The notes beneath the pieces are model-generated. The model was given only the letters and a program-made list of their open reading frames with translations. It ran no database searches and was not told where the DNA came from. The position numbers and the translations under genes were made by a program. A stretch of DNA of 46,935 nucleotides. Source: Cryobacterium tagatosivorans. Lineage in GTDB: Bacteria > Actinomycetota > Actinomycetes > Actinomycetales > Microbacteriaceae. The stretch covers positions 40,652-87,586 of the forward strand of contig NZ_SOEZ01000043.1 in NCBI RefSeq assembly GCF_004402215.1, read 5' to 3'. Each line of letters begins with the position of its first letter. Position 1 is the stretch's first letter. This document shows, one piece after another, positions 24,572 to 32,718 of this stretch.

Positions 24572-25537
24572 ATGATTATCCGACTGAACCCGCGCTACCC
24601 GCTGGTGTGGCGCTCCCCTGACACCATCCAGTTCGGCGTCGACCGAGCGCTGCTCGTGCTGCCCGGCGTCACGCCGGCGCAGGAAGGTGTGCTCGCGGCC
24701 CTCCGCGGCGGCGTGCCCCGCGCCGGCGCCGAGATGCTCGGCCGGCAGGCCGGCGCGTCGCCCGCCGACACCGCGGCCCTCCTCCGCGCGCTGCGCCCGG
24801 TTCTCGAAACGCCGGTTCTCGAAACGGAGGTTCGGGGAGGCCGGGACGGCGACCGCCCGCCGACTGTCCCCGCGACCGTCTGCGTCGACGGATCCGGCCC
24901 GACGGCCGACCGCATCCGGGGATTCCTGGGCGACCTCGGCATCCCGACCCGGCCGGACGACGCCGACCCGGCCCTGGGCGTCGTGGTCGGCCATTATGTC
25001 CTCGAGCCGGCGCGGCACCGGCGCTGGCTGCGCCGTGACGTCCCGCACCTGCCCGTCGTGTTCAGCGACCGCGAGATCCGCGTCGGCCCGCTCGTCGAGC
25101 CGGGCCGCGGGCCGTGCCTGCACTGCCTGGAACTCGCGCGGGTCGACCAGGACCCGGCCTGGCCGGCGATGGCCTGCCAGCTCCTCGGCCGCGAGGCGCC
25201 GACCGAAACGGTACGCGCGGGCATCGACGTGGCCGCCCGGGTCGCCGGCCTGGTTCAGGACCGGCTGGCCACCGGCCGGACCGAGCTCTCTGCCCACTCA
25301 CTGCTCGCTGGGCGCCCAGTGCTCGCTGCCGACCAACTGCGCGCTGCCGGCTCCTTGCTCTCTGCCGACTCACTGGCCTTCGACACCGACAGCGGTGAGG
25401 TCAGGCGCCGCGGGCACCGGCCGCACGAGCGGTGCGGATGCCGATCTCTGCCAGGAAACGTGACCGTTCTCTCGGGGACCGCTGCTGCAGTCCCGATGCC
25501 GCCCAGCTCAGTGCGAGCCGCCGCCGTGCCCGCGTGA
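24572..25537 (+). CDS. Orphan TOMM cyclodehydratase-like / E1-like zinc protein
   Basis: A 321-residue protein that starts MIIRLNPRYPLVWRSPDTIQFGVD, the typical opening of actinobacterial proteins related to the E1-like (ThiF-type) partner of YcaO cyclodehydratases. Zinc ligands are visible: Cys182-x-x-Cys185 in GPCLHCLEL and Cys288-x-Cys290 in HERCGC. YcaO partners use the N-terminal domain to bind a RiPP leader peptide. Here no YcaO, dehydrogenase or precursor peptide is nearby, and I recall the gene in the same place in mycobacteria (Rv3196), so a housekeeping role is more likely. The region before HERCGC is expanded by an 18-bp repeat. The last 137 bp overlap the convergent helicase gene. 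ATG at 24554 is an alternative start. Confidence 0.72.
   Translation: MIIRLNPRYPLVWRSPDTIQFGVDRALLVLPGVTPAQEGVLAALRGGVPRAGAEMLGRQAGASPADTAALLRALRPVLETPVLETEVRGGRDGDRPPTVPATVCVDGSGPTADRIRGFLGDLGIPTRPDDADPALGVVVGHYVLEPARHRRWLRRDVPHLPVVFSDREIRVGPLVEPGRGPCLHCLELARVDQDPAWPAMACQLLGREAPTETVRAGIDVAARVAGLVQDRLATGRTELSAHSLLAGRPVLAADQLRAAGSLLSADSLAFDTDSGEVRRRGHRPHERCGCRSLPGNVTVLSGTAAAVPMPPSSVRAAAVPA
24798..24827 (+). repeat. In-frame 15-bp tandem duplication
   Basis: CGGTTCTCGAAACGC is followed at once by CGGTTCTCGAAACGG. It encodes a VLET repeat in a linker of the TOMM-like protein. Confidence 0.85.
25285..25374 (+). repeat. Degenerate 18-bp tandem repeat, five units, coding
   Basis: Five consecutive 18-bp units starting GCTCTCTGCC, GCTCGCTGGG, GCTCGCTGCC, GCGCGCTGCC and GCTCTCTGCC. 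They encode hexapeptides LSAHSL, LAGRPV, LAADQL, RAAGSL and LSADSL, an insertion just before the C-terminal zinc motif. Confidence 0.8.
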
Positions 25538-27116
25538 TTCCGACGTACAGCAGGCGGCGCTCCTCGTCGACCTCCTCGAATGTGCCGGCGTAGCTGATCG
25601 GCACGAGCCCCTCGGAAAGTCCGACGAGGAAGACCGCGTCCCACTCGAGGCCCTTGGCGGAATGCAGGGTGGCGAGCGTCACGGCGGCCACGGTCGGCTC
25701 GTGCTGGCCGGCCTGGCGTTCCATCAACTCGTCGGTGAACTGGCGGAAGGTCGTGCCGGGCGGGGACTGGTCGACGAGGCCCATGATCGCGTTGAGCGAT
25801 TCCCACCGGTCGCGCACCGCCCCGGGCGCCTCGGGCGCCGAGTGGCTCCAGCCCAGCGAGCGCAGCACGTCGCTGACCGATTTGAAAAGCGGCTCACCGA
25901 CGATCGACACGGATGCCGCGCGCAGCGACATTACCGCCTGTTTCACTTCGGTCAGGTCGAAGAAGCGCTTGGACCCGCGGATCTGGTAGCTCACGCCGAC
26001 GTCGCCGAGGGCCGTTTCGAGCGCCGCCGCCTGCACGTTCACCCGGAAGAGCACGGCGATGTTCTCCGGGCGAGTGCCCGCCTCGATCAGTTCGACGATG
26101 TTCTGGGCGACACCGCGGGCCTCGGCCATGTCGCTCGAATACTCGCGCACGGACGGTTCGGCGCCGGCCTCGGACACCGCGGCGTGCAGCGACAGCGCGC
26201 CCGGCCGCCCGCGCATCAGCTGGTTCGCGGTGGCGACGATCGACGCGGTCGACCGGTAGTTCTGTTCGAGTCGCACCACCGTGGCATCCTCGTACTGCTT
26301 GGGGAAATCGAGCAGATAGTCGCTCCGCGCGCCCGCGAAGGAGTAGATGGTCTGGCTGGCGTCGCCGACGACGCAGAGGTCGCGGCGGTCGCCGAGCCAG
26401 AGCGCGAGCAGGTCGTGCTGCAGCGGCGAGACATCCTGGTATTCGTCGACCACGAAGAACCGGTACTGCTCGCGAACCTGCATGGCGACGGATGCCTCAG
26501 ACTCGATCATGCCCGCCATCGCCAGCAGCACGTCCTCGAAGTCGATCTGCTTGCGGCCGTCCTTGAGGTGCTCGTACGCCTCCTGCATGGCCACGACCTG
26601 GTCGAGGTCGAGCCGGCCCGGGAGGCTGCGCTTGTGCGAACCGGAACCGTACTGCTCGATGCTGAGCCCGGAGGTCTTGCGCCATTCGATTTCCGCCGCG
26701 AGGTCGCGGAGGGTGGCGGTGTCGAGCTTGAGTTTCAGGGTTTCGGCGGCGTGCCCGAGGAGGCGGCCCTTGCCGTCGAGGATGCGCGGGGCCTGCCCGC
26801 CGACCACGTGCGGCCAGAAGTAGTTGAGCTGGGACAAGGCCGCGGAGTGGAAGGTGCGCGCCGCCACTCCCCCGGCGCCCAGCTGGCGCAGCCGGCCGCG
26901 CAGCTCGGAGGCTGAGCGCGAGGTGAAGGTGAGCGCCATCACCCGGTTGGGAGCGTAGGCGCCGCTCATCACGCCGTAGGCGATGCGGTGCGTGATCGCC
27001 CGGGTCTTGCCGGTTCCCGCCCCGGCGAGCATGCAGACCGGGCCGATCAGGGCCTCGGCGGCCACGCGCTGCTGTTCGTCGAGCCCGTCGAGGAGCGACT
27101 CGGGGGTCAGCGTCAT
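25401..27116 (-). CDS. UvrD2-like ATP-dependent DNA helicase without HRDC domain
   Basis: A 571-residue superfamily 1A helicase. Motifs run in order: Q-motif LDEQQRVAAEA, Walker A GAGTGKT at 32-38, FTSRSASELRGRL (Ia), VVDEYQDVSPLQ (Walker B), GDASQTIYSFAGA (III), LEQNYRST (IV), LHSAKGLEWDAVFLVGL (V) and YVGITRARRRLALSW (VI). Mycobacterial UvrD2 is about 700 residues with an HRDC domain and a cysteine tetrad; this protein ends shortly after RSRFLAEIG, so it lacks them. The ATG overlaps the nudC stop (ATGA), so translation is coupled. The 3' end overlaps the convergent TOMM-like gene by 137 bp. Confidence 0.93.
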   Translation of the reverse strand: MTLTPESLLDGLDEQQRVAAEALIGPVCMLAGAGTGKTRAITHRIAYGVMSGAYAPNRVMALTFTSRSASELRGRLRQLGAGGVAARTFHSAALSQLNYFWPHVVGGQAPRILDGKGRLLGHAAETLKLKLDTATLRDLAAEIEWRKTSGLSIEQYGSGSHKRSLPGRLDLDQVVAMQEAYEHLKDGRKQIDFEDVLLAMAGMIESEASVAMQVREQYRFFVVDEYQDVSPLQHDLLALWLGDRRDLCVVGDASQTIYSFAGARSDYLLDFPKQYEDATVVRLEQNYRSTASIVATANQLMRGRPGALSLHAAVSEAGAEPSVREYSSDMAEARGVAQNIVELIEAGTRPENIAVLFRVNVQAAALETALGDVGVSYQIRGSKRFFDLTEVKQAVMSLRAASVSIVGEPLFKSVSDVLRSLGWSHSAPEAPGAVRDRWESLNAIMGLVDQSPPGTTFRQFTDELMERQAGQHEPTVAAVTLATLHSAKGLEWDAVFLVGLSEGLVPISYAGTFEEVDEERRLLYVGITRARRRLALSWAASGLQQRSPRERSRFLAEIGIRTARAAGARGA

Positions 27117-28081
27117 CCGCGAACCCAGTCCGGACCTGCGGCGATCGGTTCGCCGAGCCACTGCTCGAGCATCGCCCGGGCGATCGACGACGGGCCGGGC
27201 AGGATGACCGAGTCGGTGGCTGCGCGGAGCTCGTCCCGGCTGAACCAGCGCAGCTCAAGGATCTCCTCGCCGTCGGGCAGCAGGCCGCCGGCGGGCTGGT
27301 CGTCGGCGAGGCGGGCCGTGAAACCGCACATCAGCGATGCCGGGAAGGGCCACGGCTGGGAGCCCGTGAACACCGGGTCGGTCACCCGAAGGCCGGACTC
27401 CTCGAACATCTCCCGGATGACGGCAGCCTCGAGCGACTCGCCCGGTTCGACGAAGCCGGCCAGGAGGGAGTACCGGTTGTTCTCCCACATGGCGTTCGAG
27501 CCGAGCAAAACGCGATCGGAGGCGTCGGTGATGAGCACGATCACGGCCGGATCGGTGCGCGGGAAGACCTGGCTGCCGCAGCTCGGGCAACGCCGGGTCC
27601 AGCCGCTGTCTTCGACCAGGGTCGCGGTGCCGCAACGCGGGCAGTGGGTGTGGGACTGGTGCCAGTTGAGCAGGCCGAGGGCCTCGGCGAAAGCGCCGGC
27701 GTCGCGGTCGGACAAGGCCGTCGCCAGCCCGCGGAGGCTGATCCAGCGCGACTCGTCCGGCTCGAGCGCCCTGGCTTCTTCGTCGCCCAGTTGCGCGGCG
27801 ACCAGCGGCGTGCCCACGGGCTCGACCGAGTCGTCGTCGAGGGAGAGCCCGAGGTAGAGGCGCAGGTCGCTCCGGGGCACCCGGTCGGGGGCGAGCAGGG
27901 CGAGCCGGGCGTCAGCCTCACCCGGTTCGGTGGTGAGCGCCCTGCCGTTCCAGATCGGGAGCACGCGGGTGCGGGCATCCGCCCACAAGGCGTCGAACAG
28001 TTCGGGGTTGGCGCGCGCCGCGTGGTCCCGATCGACCGCGTGCCTGGACAGCGGCAATCGGGTCGTGAAGGCGAACGACAT
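27113..28081 (-). CDS. nudC: NAD(+) diphosphatase NudC (NADH pyrophosphatase)
   Basis: A 322-residue Nudix hydrolase that splits NAD(H) to NMN(H) and AMP and is known to remove NAD caps from RNA in other bacteria. A zinc ribbon has four ligands, Cys147/Cys150 (CPRC) and Cys165/Cys168 (CPSC). The Nudix box GFVEPGESLEAAVIREMFEE lies at about 209-228. The subfamily signature SQPWPFPAS follows at 241-249. The ATG at 28081 has GGAGAGG six bases upstream; a TTG two codons earlier is less likely. It is the first gene of a pair with the UvrD2-like helicase. It connects functionally to the NAD operon in this window, but I see no NrtR-like operator near it. Confidence 0.95.
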   Translation of the reverse strand: MSFAFTTRLPLSRHAVDRDHAARANPELFDALWADARTRVLPIWNGRALTTEPGEADARLALLAPDRVPRSDLRLYLGLSLDDDSVEPVGTPLVAAQLGDEEARALEPDESRWISLRGLATALSDRDAGAFAEALGLLNWHQSHTHCPRCGTATLVEDSGWTRRCPSCGSQVFPRTDPAVIVLITDASDRVLLGSNAMWENNRYSLLAGFVEPGESLEAAVIREMFEESGLRVTDPVFTGSQPWPFPASLMCGFTARLADDQPAGGLLPDGEEILELRWFSRDELRAATDSVILPGPSSIARAMLEQWLGEPIAAGPDWVRG

Positions 28082-28185
28082 GGACAACCTCTCCGGGCTC
28101 TGGCAGCGGACGGCGACACGGTCTCCGGCACCTGCCGAAGTCGTCTGCAGGCGTGGCGAACTGTGACGCCGGACGGAAGTCGACC

Positions 28186-28191
28186 TAACCT
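28186..28191 (+). promoter_or_regulatory. -10 box of the predicted pseudokinase gene (leaderless)
   Basis: TAACCT, then seven bases (AGAAGGC), then ATG at 28199. Transcription would start at or next to the start codon. Confidence 0.5.
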
Positions 28192-28198
28192 AGAAGGC

Positions 28199-29428
28199 AT
28201 GGCCAGATCCCATCTCACTCTAGCCGCGTTGGCCACCTCCGCTGTTGCGGAGCTCGACGTCGCCCAGGCCCGCGCGCACAGTCTCGGCGCCCACGGCCGC
28301 TTCGATTCCGCCCTGCTCGTCGGCCGTGACGGCCGCCGGCTGATCATCCGCGTTCCGCGGTCGCAGGCCGCCGAAACCGAGCAGTCGGCCGACCTCGTCG
28401 CCCTCCGCGCGCTGACCATCGGCAACCGCAGCCGGCTGCCGTTCGACGTGCCCCAGTTCGTCGGCCAGGCCCCGGCCGGAGGAACCCGGGCGGTCGTCTA
28501 TGAGCTCCTCCCCGGCGACGCCTTCGACGCGAATGCCCTCACCGGGCACGCGGGAGTGTCCGGCTCGATCGGCCGCGCGATCGCGGCGATCCACGGGCTG
28601 CCGACCGCGTTCGTCGGCACCGCGGGCCTGCCGCAGCAGACCGCCGCGGAGTGCCGGGCCGGCGCCATCGACGTGATCGACCGTGCCGCCGACACGGGCT
28701 ACCTTCCGGCCGCCATCCTGCGCCGCTGGGAGCAGGCCACCGACGACGACGCACTGTGGCAGTTCCCGCCGACCGTGATCCACGGCTCCCTCGCGGCCGA
28801 ATCCTTCCTGATCACCGACGACGCCGTGTCCGGGATCCTCGGCTGGGCCGGGCTCAGCGTCGGCGACCCCGCCCGTGACCTGCACTGGCTCCTGGCCGCG
28901 CGCGGAGCGGAAGCGGAAGCCGCGATCACCGCGTATTCCACCGCCCGCCAGGGCAGCGACCCGCGGATCACCCAGCGGGCGATGCTCTATGCCGAGATGG
29001 AACTCGCTCGCTGGCTGCTGCACGGCACCGCGACGCGCAACCAGGCCATCGTCGACGACGCCGTGGTGATGCTCGACGGGCTGGTCGAAAACGTGCACAG
29101 CCAGACGATGCACCCGCTGTCCCCGGCGACGGCCCCGGTGCTGGACGTCACCGCGGTCGAATCGATGCTCCAGTCAACGCCTCGCGGCGCGCCCCGCCCG
29201 GACAACGGATCGGCCATGCACACCGACGCGTACGACATGTCGGCGTTCCGAAAGAGCGAGTTCGACGACGGCGACTCCGACTATGGCGACTCCGACGATC
29301 GCGCCCTGGCGGAGACCGGCGCGATCGATCAGCCGCGGCCCTTCCACGATTCGGATGCCGCAACCGGCCCCGTCGACATCGGCCGGGCCACCGACGACCA
29401 GGCGGCCACGAGGTCCTCCTCCGAGTAG
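28199..29428 (+). CDS. APH/phosphotransferase-fold protein with a degraded active site (predicted pseudokinase)
   Basis: A 409-residue protein with the aminoglycoside/macrolide phosphotransferase-like kinase fold: an N-lobe with LLVGRDGRRLIIRVPRS, a hinge near VVYELLPGDAF, and a C-lobe. The catalytic loop HGDxxxxN is altered to His195-Gly196-Ser197...Ser202 (VIHGSLAAES), losing the base Asp and the metal-binding Asn. The usual IDW metal motif reads ILGW, with Gly215 in place of Asp. Phosphotransfer is therefore unlikely, and a binding or scaffold role is inferred. After about residue 300 the tail is low-complexity and acidic (FDDGDSDYGDSDDRA). Its last 100 bp overlap the end of the convergent AdnB-like gene. 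Confidence 0.78.
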   Translation: MARSHLTLAALATSAVAELDVAQARAHSLGAHGRFDSALLVGRDGRRLIIRVPRSQAAETEQSADLVALRALTIGNRSRLPFDVPQFVGQAPAGGTRAVVYELLPGDAFDANALTGHAGVSGSIGRAIAAIHGLPTAFVGTAGLPQQTAAECRAGAIDVIDRAADTGYLPAAILRRWEQATDDDALWQFPPTVIHGSLAAESFLITDDAVSGILGWAGLSVGDPARDLHWLLAARGAEAEAAITAYSTARQGSDPRITQRAMLYAEMELARWLLHGTATRNQAIVDDAVVMLDGLVENVHSQTMHPLSPATAPVLDVTAVESMLQSTPRGAPRPDNGSAMHTDAYDMSAFRKSEFDDGDSDYGDSDDRALAETGAIDQPRPFHDSDAATGPVDIGRATDDQAATRSSSE

Positions 29429-32400
29429 AGCCGGTCCGGCACCACGATGGTGTCGTCGGCGACGAAGTAGAAGACGGCGTCGACAAGGGCCGGGTCGATC
29501 CCCTTCCAGCGCGCGTAGGCGAGCCGGTAGAGGGCGAGCTGGGTCTGCTTGAGTTCGAGATCGGCGGCGTTCCGGGGCGCCTTGCCGGTCTTCCAGTCGA
29601 CGACCTGATAGCCGGTCTCGGTGCCGTAGACGGCATCGAGCTTGCAGATGAAGACCTGCCCGCACATGACGTGGTGGATCTCCAGCTCCACCTCCTCGGG
29701 CTTCCGAGCGGCCCACTGGGAGCGCTCGAAGGTGGCCTTGAACCGCTCGAATTGCCGCCGCTCGGCCAGTTCGGCGTCGTCCGCCGATTCGGCGCCGCCT
29801 TCCGGCTCGTGACCGAGCTCGAAGTCCAGGTCGAGTTCCTCCGGCCCGGCGTCGACCAGGTCGCCGGAGCCGGCACCGCCGGCCCGGCGCTCCACCCACG
29901 AGTGGAACAGCGTGCCCAGGCGCGTCGCGCGGTAGGGCTTCTCCGGCATCGGCCGGCGCAGCCCGGCGGCAACCGCGGCGGGGTCGTCGAGGTAGTCCTT
30001 GAACCGTGACGCCGGGATGCGGGTGGGCAGCGCCATCACGCCGGCCCCCGCCAGCCGCAGCGCCCGTTCCTCGAGGAGGAGGGTGACGTCGTGGGTCCAG
30101 ATCGTGGGGCGGTCCTGGCCCGAGTCCCCGGCCGCGAGCACAAGGTCGGCCGCGGCCTCCACGACGGGGCGCCGGGTTCCCAGCGGGTCGAACGGCCAGG
30201 TCTCCCGGCCGGCGCCGACCACCTCGGGTTTCTCGGTCTCCGCGCTGTCAACGGCGACGGGCTCGATGAGCCCGGCATCGGAGAGTTCGACGAGGAAGCG
30301 GCTGGGCTTCCGGACGGTCGAGCCGCCCGCCCAGAAGGAGCCCGTGAGCAGGAGCTCCCGTTGCGCCCTCGTCGTGGCAACGTAGATGAGCCGCCGCTCC
30401 TCGGCGGCGTGGCGGGCGCCGAGTTCGGCCTTGTACCGGGCGAACTCGGTGTCGTAGGACTTCTGGGTGTCGTGGCCGGAGTGCTGCAGTTCCGGCAACT
30501 CGGCCCGGTCGCCGCGCATCGGGTAGGGCAGCTCGCCGAAGCGGAGCCAGCCGGCCCCCTCCTTCGCCTTGGCCGGCAGGCTGTTCTCGGTGAGGTTGGG
30601 GATGGCGACGAAGTCCCATTCGAGCCCCTTGGCGCCGTGCACGGTGAGCAGCTGCACGGTGCCCGGCTCGGATGTCTCGCCGCGGGGGCCCAGGTCGTCC
30701 TGCCGCTCGGCGCGCGCCAGCCAGCGCAGGAAGCTGCCCAGGCTGCCCTGCTCGTCGCTGTCGAGGAAGGCGGTGACGGTGTCGTGGAAGGCGTACAGGT
30801 TCGCCAGTCCCCGGCCGTGGGACTCGTTGGCGACCAACTCGACGTCGAGCAGCGTTTCCTGTTCGATCAGGCGCACGAAATCCAGCAGCGGCAACCCGGC
30901 CCTGGACCGGAACCAGGCCAGCTGCCGACCGGCCTCGCGCAGGCGACCTCGGCCCTCGTCGCTGAAACCGGCGAGCTGGCCGTGCGTCTCCGAGGCAGCC
31001 GCCACGAAGTCCAGGGCATCGACGAGGGAACTCACATCGTCGCCGGCGACGGAGGCGCGGATCTTCGCCTTGAGCTCGTCGCTGACCGCCTGCTGTGCCC
31101 AGTCGTGGGAGGCGAGCCAGGACGCGACCCCGGCGAGGGCCTGCAGGTCGCGCGGGCCGATGCGCCAGCGTCCACCGCTGAGCAACCGCACGAGTTCGCT
31201 GCCCGCCGAGGGGTCGTGTGCCACCCGGAGCACGCTCACCACGTCGGCGACCTCCGGGGTGGACAGCAGGCCGCCGAGGCCGAGCACGTGCGCCTTGACG
31301 CCGTGCGCGCGCAGCACCTCGGCGAAGAACTCCATGTCCCGCCTGGCCCGGAACAGCATGGCGCCGGAGCGCGATCCGCCGTCGAGCCTGGCGGCGAACC
31401 ACCGGGCGACGTGCTCGGCCTCCTCGGCCATCGTCTCGAGCATGAGGCCGTCGACCCGGCCGGCCTCCTTGCCGCCGGGCACCTTGAGGGTTTCCACCTG
31501 GATGCCGCCGGGCCGGGCCCGGAGCGCCTCGCTGAGCGGTGCCACCAGCGTGTTCGCGACGTCGAGCACGGACGCCGGGTTGCGCCAGGTGTAGGAGAGG
31601 GACATCGCGTCGCGACTCGCGGGGCGAGCGGCGCCGGCGTCGGCCAGGTTGACGGGGGCCCGGTTGAAGTCCGCGCGGAAGCCGAGCAGGTTCGCCGAAC
31701 TGGCTCCACGCCAGCCGTAGATCGACTGGTGCGGGTCGCCCACGGCCATGACCGGATGATCGGCGAACAGCGTGTGCAGCAGCTCGGTCTGCAGCACGGA
31801 GGTGTCCTGGTATTCGTCGAGCAGCACGATGCGGTGCTGGTCGCGGGCGCGGACCCCGACGCTGTCGACCTTGCGGCAGACCTGGAGGGCGAGGGCGACC
31901 TGGTCGGAGAACTCGATCAGGCCGAGGCGGCGCTTCTCAAGCTGGTAGCGGTCGGCCAGTTCGGCCAGCACGGGCAGCGGGGCCACCGCCGCGAGCGAGT
32001 CCATGACCGAGTCGTAGGGCTTCTTCTTCGCGGCGGACCCGTACGGGAGGTCGGGCAGGTAGGCGAAGCCCTCGGCCAGCCCGGCGAGGTCGTGCGACCC
32101 GGCCGGCTCGCCGTGGACGAAAGCCGGGGGGTTTTCGGCGAGCGCCCGGCTGAGCCGCAGCACGGCATCCGTCACAGTGTCGAGGTTCTTGCCGAACGGT
32201 ACGAGCCGGTTGTCGCCGTGCTCGATCACCGTGCGCCTGGCCAGCAGCCACGCGGAGGTCTCGGAGAGCAGCACAGACTCGGGTTCCCGGCCGAGCAGGA
32301 GGGCGTTGTCGCTGAACAGCCGGCTGGCGAAGGAGTTGTAGGTCGACACCGTGGGCGTGTCGAAGAGGTCGGACGAGTCGCGGGTGACGCCGTCGTCGGC

Positions 32401-32718
32401 GAGGCCGGCGGGCCGGGGCATCAGGCCAACCTCGACGAGCTGGGCGATCCGCTCGTTGATGCGTTCGGCCAGCTCCCCCGCCGCCTTGCGGGTGAAGGTG
32501 AGGCCGAGGATCTGGTCGGGTGTGGCGTGCCCGTTCGCGAGCAGCCAGAGCACCCGGTTGGCCATGGTTTCGGTCTTGCCGCTGCCGGCCCCGGCGACGA
32601 CGAGGGTGGGCACAAGCGGCGCCTGGATGACGGCCTGCTGCTCAGCGGTCGGCGTCGGCTTCCCCAGCGCCTCGGCGATCTGCACGGCGGAGACGGCTGG
32701 CGGGCTGGCGGGGTTCAT
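29329..32718 (-). CDS. AdnB-like helicase-nuclease (UvrD helicase + RecB-type nuclease)
   Basis: A 1129-residue protein. The N-terminal UvrD/Rep-type motor has Walker A GAGSGKT at 43-49, FTRKAAGELAERI, LLDEYQDTSVLQ, GDPHQSIYGWRGA, LSYTWRNPASVL, VHGAKGLEWDFVAIPNL and YVATTRAQRELLLTG, all intact. The C-terminal RecB-family nuclease shows QVVDWKTGK and QTQLALYRLAYARW. Its layout and its partner match AdnB of the mycobacterial AdnAB complex, which processes double-strand breaks. The ATG at 32718 overlaps the stop of the AdnA-like gene (ATGA), indicating coupled, stoichiometric expression. The C-terminal tail, encoded inside the overlap with the pseudokinase gene, is outside the conserved domain. 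Confidence 0.9.
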   Translation of the reverse strand: MNPASPPAVSAVQIAEALGKPTPTAEQQAVIQAPLVPTLVVAGAGSGKTETMANRVLWLLANGHATPDQILGLTFTRKAAGELAERINERIAQLVEVGLMPRPAGLADDGVTRDSSDLFDTPTVSTYNSFASRLFSDNALLLGREPESVLLSETSAWLLARRTVIEHGDNRLVPFGKNLDTVTDAVLRLSRALAENPPAFVHGEPAGSHDLAGLAEGFAYLPDLPYGSAAKKKPYDSVMDSLAAVAPLPVLAELADRYQLEKRRLGLIEFSDQVALALQVCRKVDSVGVRARDQHRIVLLDEYQDTSVLQTELLHTLFADHPVMAVGDPHQSIYGWRGASSANLLGFRADFNRAPVNLADAGAARPASRDAMSLSYTWRNPASVLDVANTLVAPLSEALRARPGGIQVETLKVPGGKEAGRVDGLMLETMAEEAEHVARWFAARLDGGSRSGAMLFRARRDMEFFAEVLRAHGVKAHVLGLGGLLSTPEVADVVSVLRVAHDPSAGSELVRLLSGGRWRIGPRDLQALAGVASWLASHDWAQQAVSDELKAKIRASVAGDDVSSLVDALDFVAAASETHGQLAGFSDEGRGRLREAGRQLAWFRSRAGLPLLDFVRLIEQETLLDVELVANESHGRGLANLYAFHDTVTAFLDSDEQGSLGSFLRWLARAERQDDLGPRGETSEPGTVQLLTVHGAKGLEWDFVAIPNLTENSLPAKAKEGAGWLRFGELPYPMRGDRAELPELQHSGHDTQKSYDTEFARYKAELGARHAAEERRLIYVATTRAQRELLLTGSFWAGGSTVRKPSRFLVELSDAGLIEPVAVDSAETEKPEVVGAGRETWPFDPLGTRRPVVEAAADLVLAAGDSGQDRPTIWTHDVTLLLEERALRLAGAGVMALPTRIPASRFKDYLDDPAAVAAGLRRPMPEKPYRATRLGTLFHSWVERRAGGAGSGDLVDAGPEELDLDFELGHEPEGGAESADDAELAERRQFERFKATFERSQWAARKPEEVELEIHHVMCGQVFICKLDAVYGTETGYQVVDWKTGKAPRNAADLELKQTQLALYRLAYARWKGIDPALVDAVFYFVADDTIVVPDRLYSEEDLVAAWSSVARPMSTGPVAASESWKGRG

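Noticed and set aside
24572..25537. A RiPP/thiazole-oxazole biosynthetic cluster
   Set aside because: Only the E1-like partner is present. I find no YcaO, dehydrogenase, precursor peptide or exporter in the neighbouring genes.
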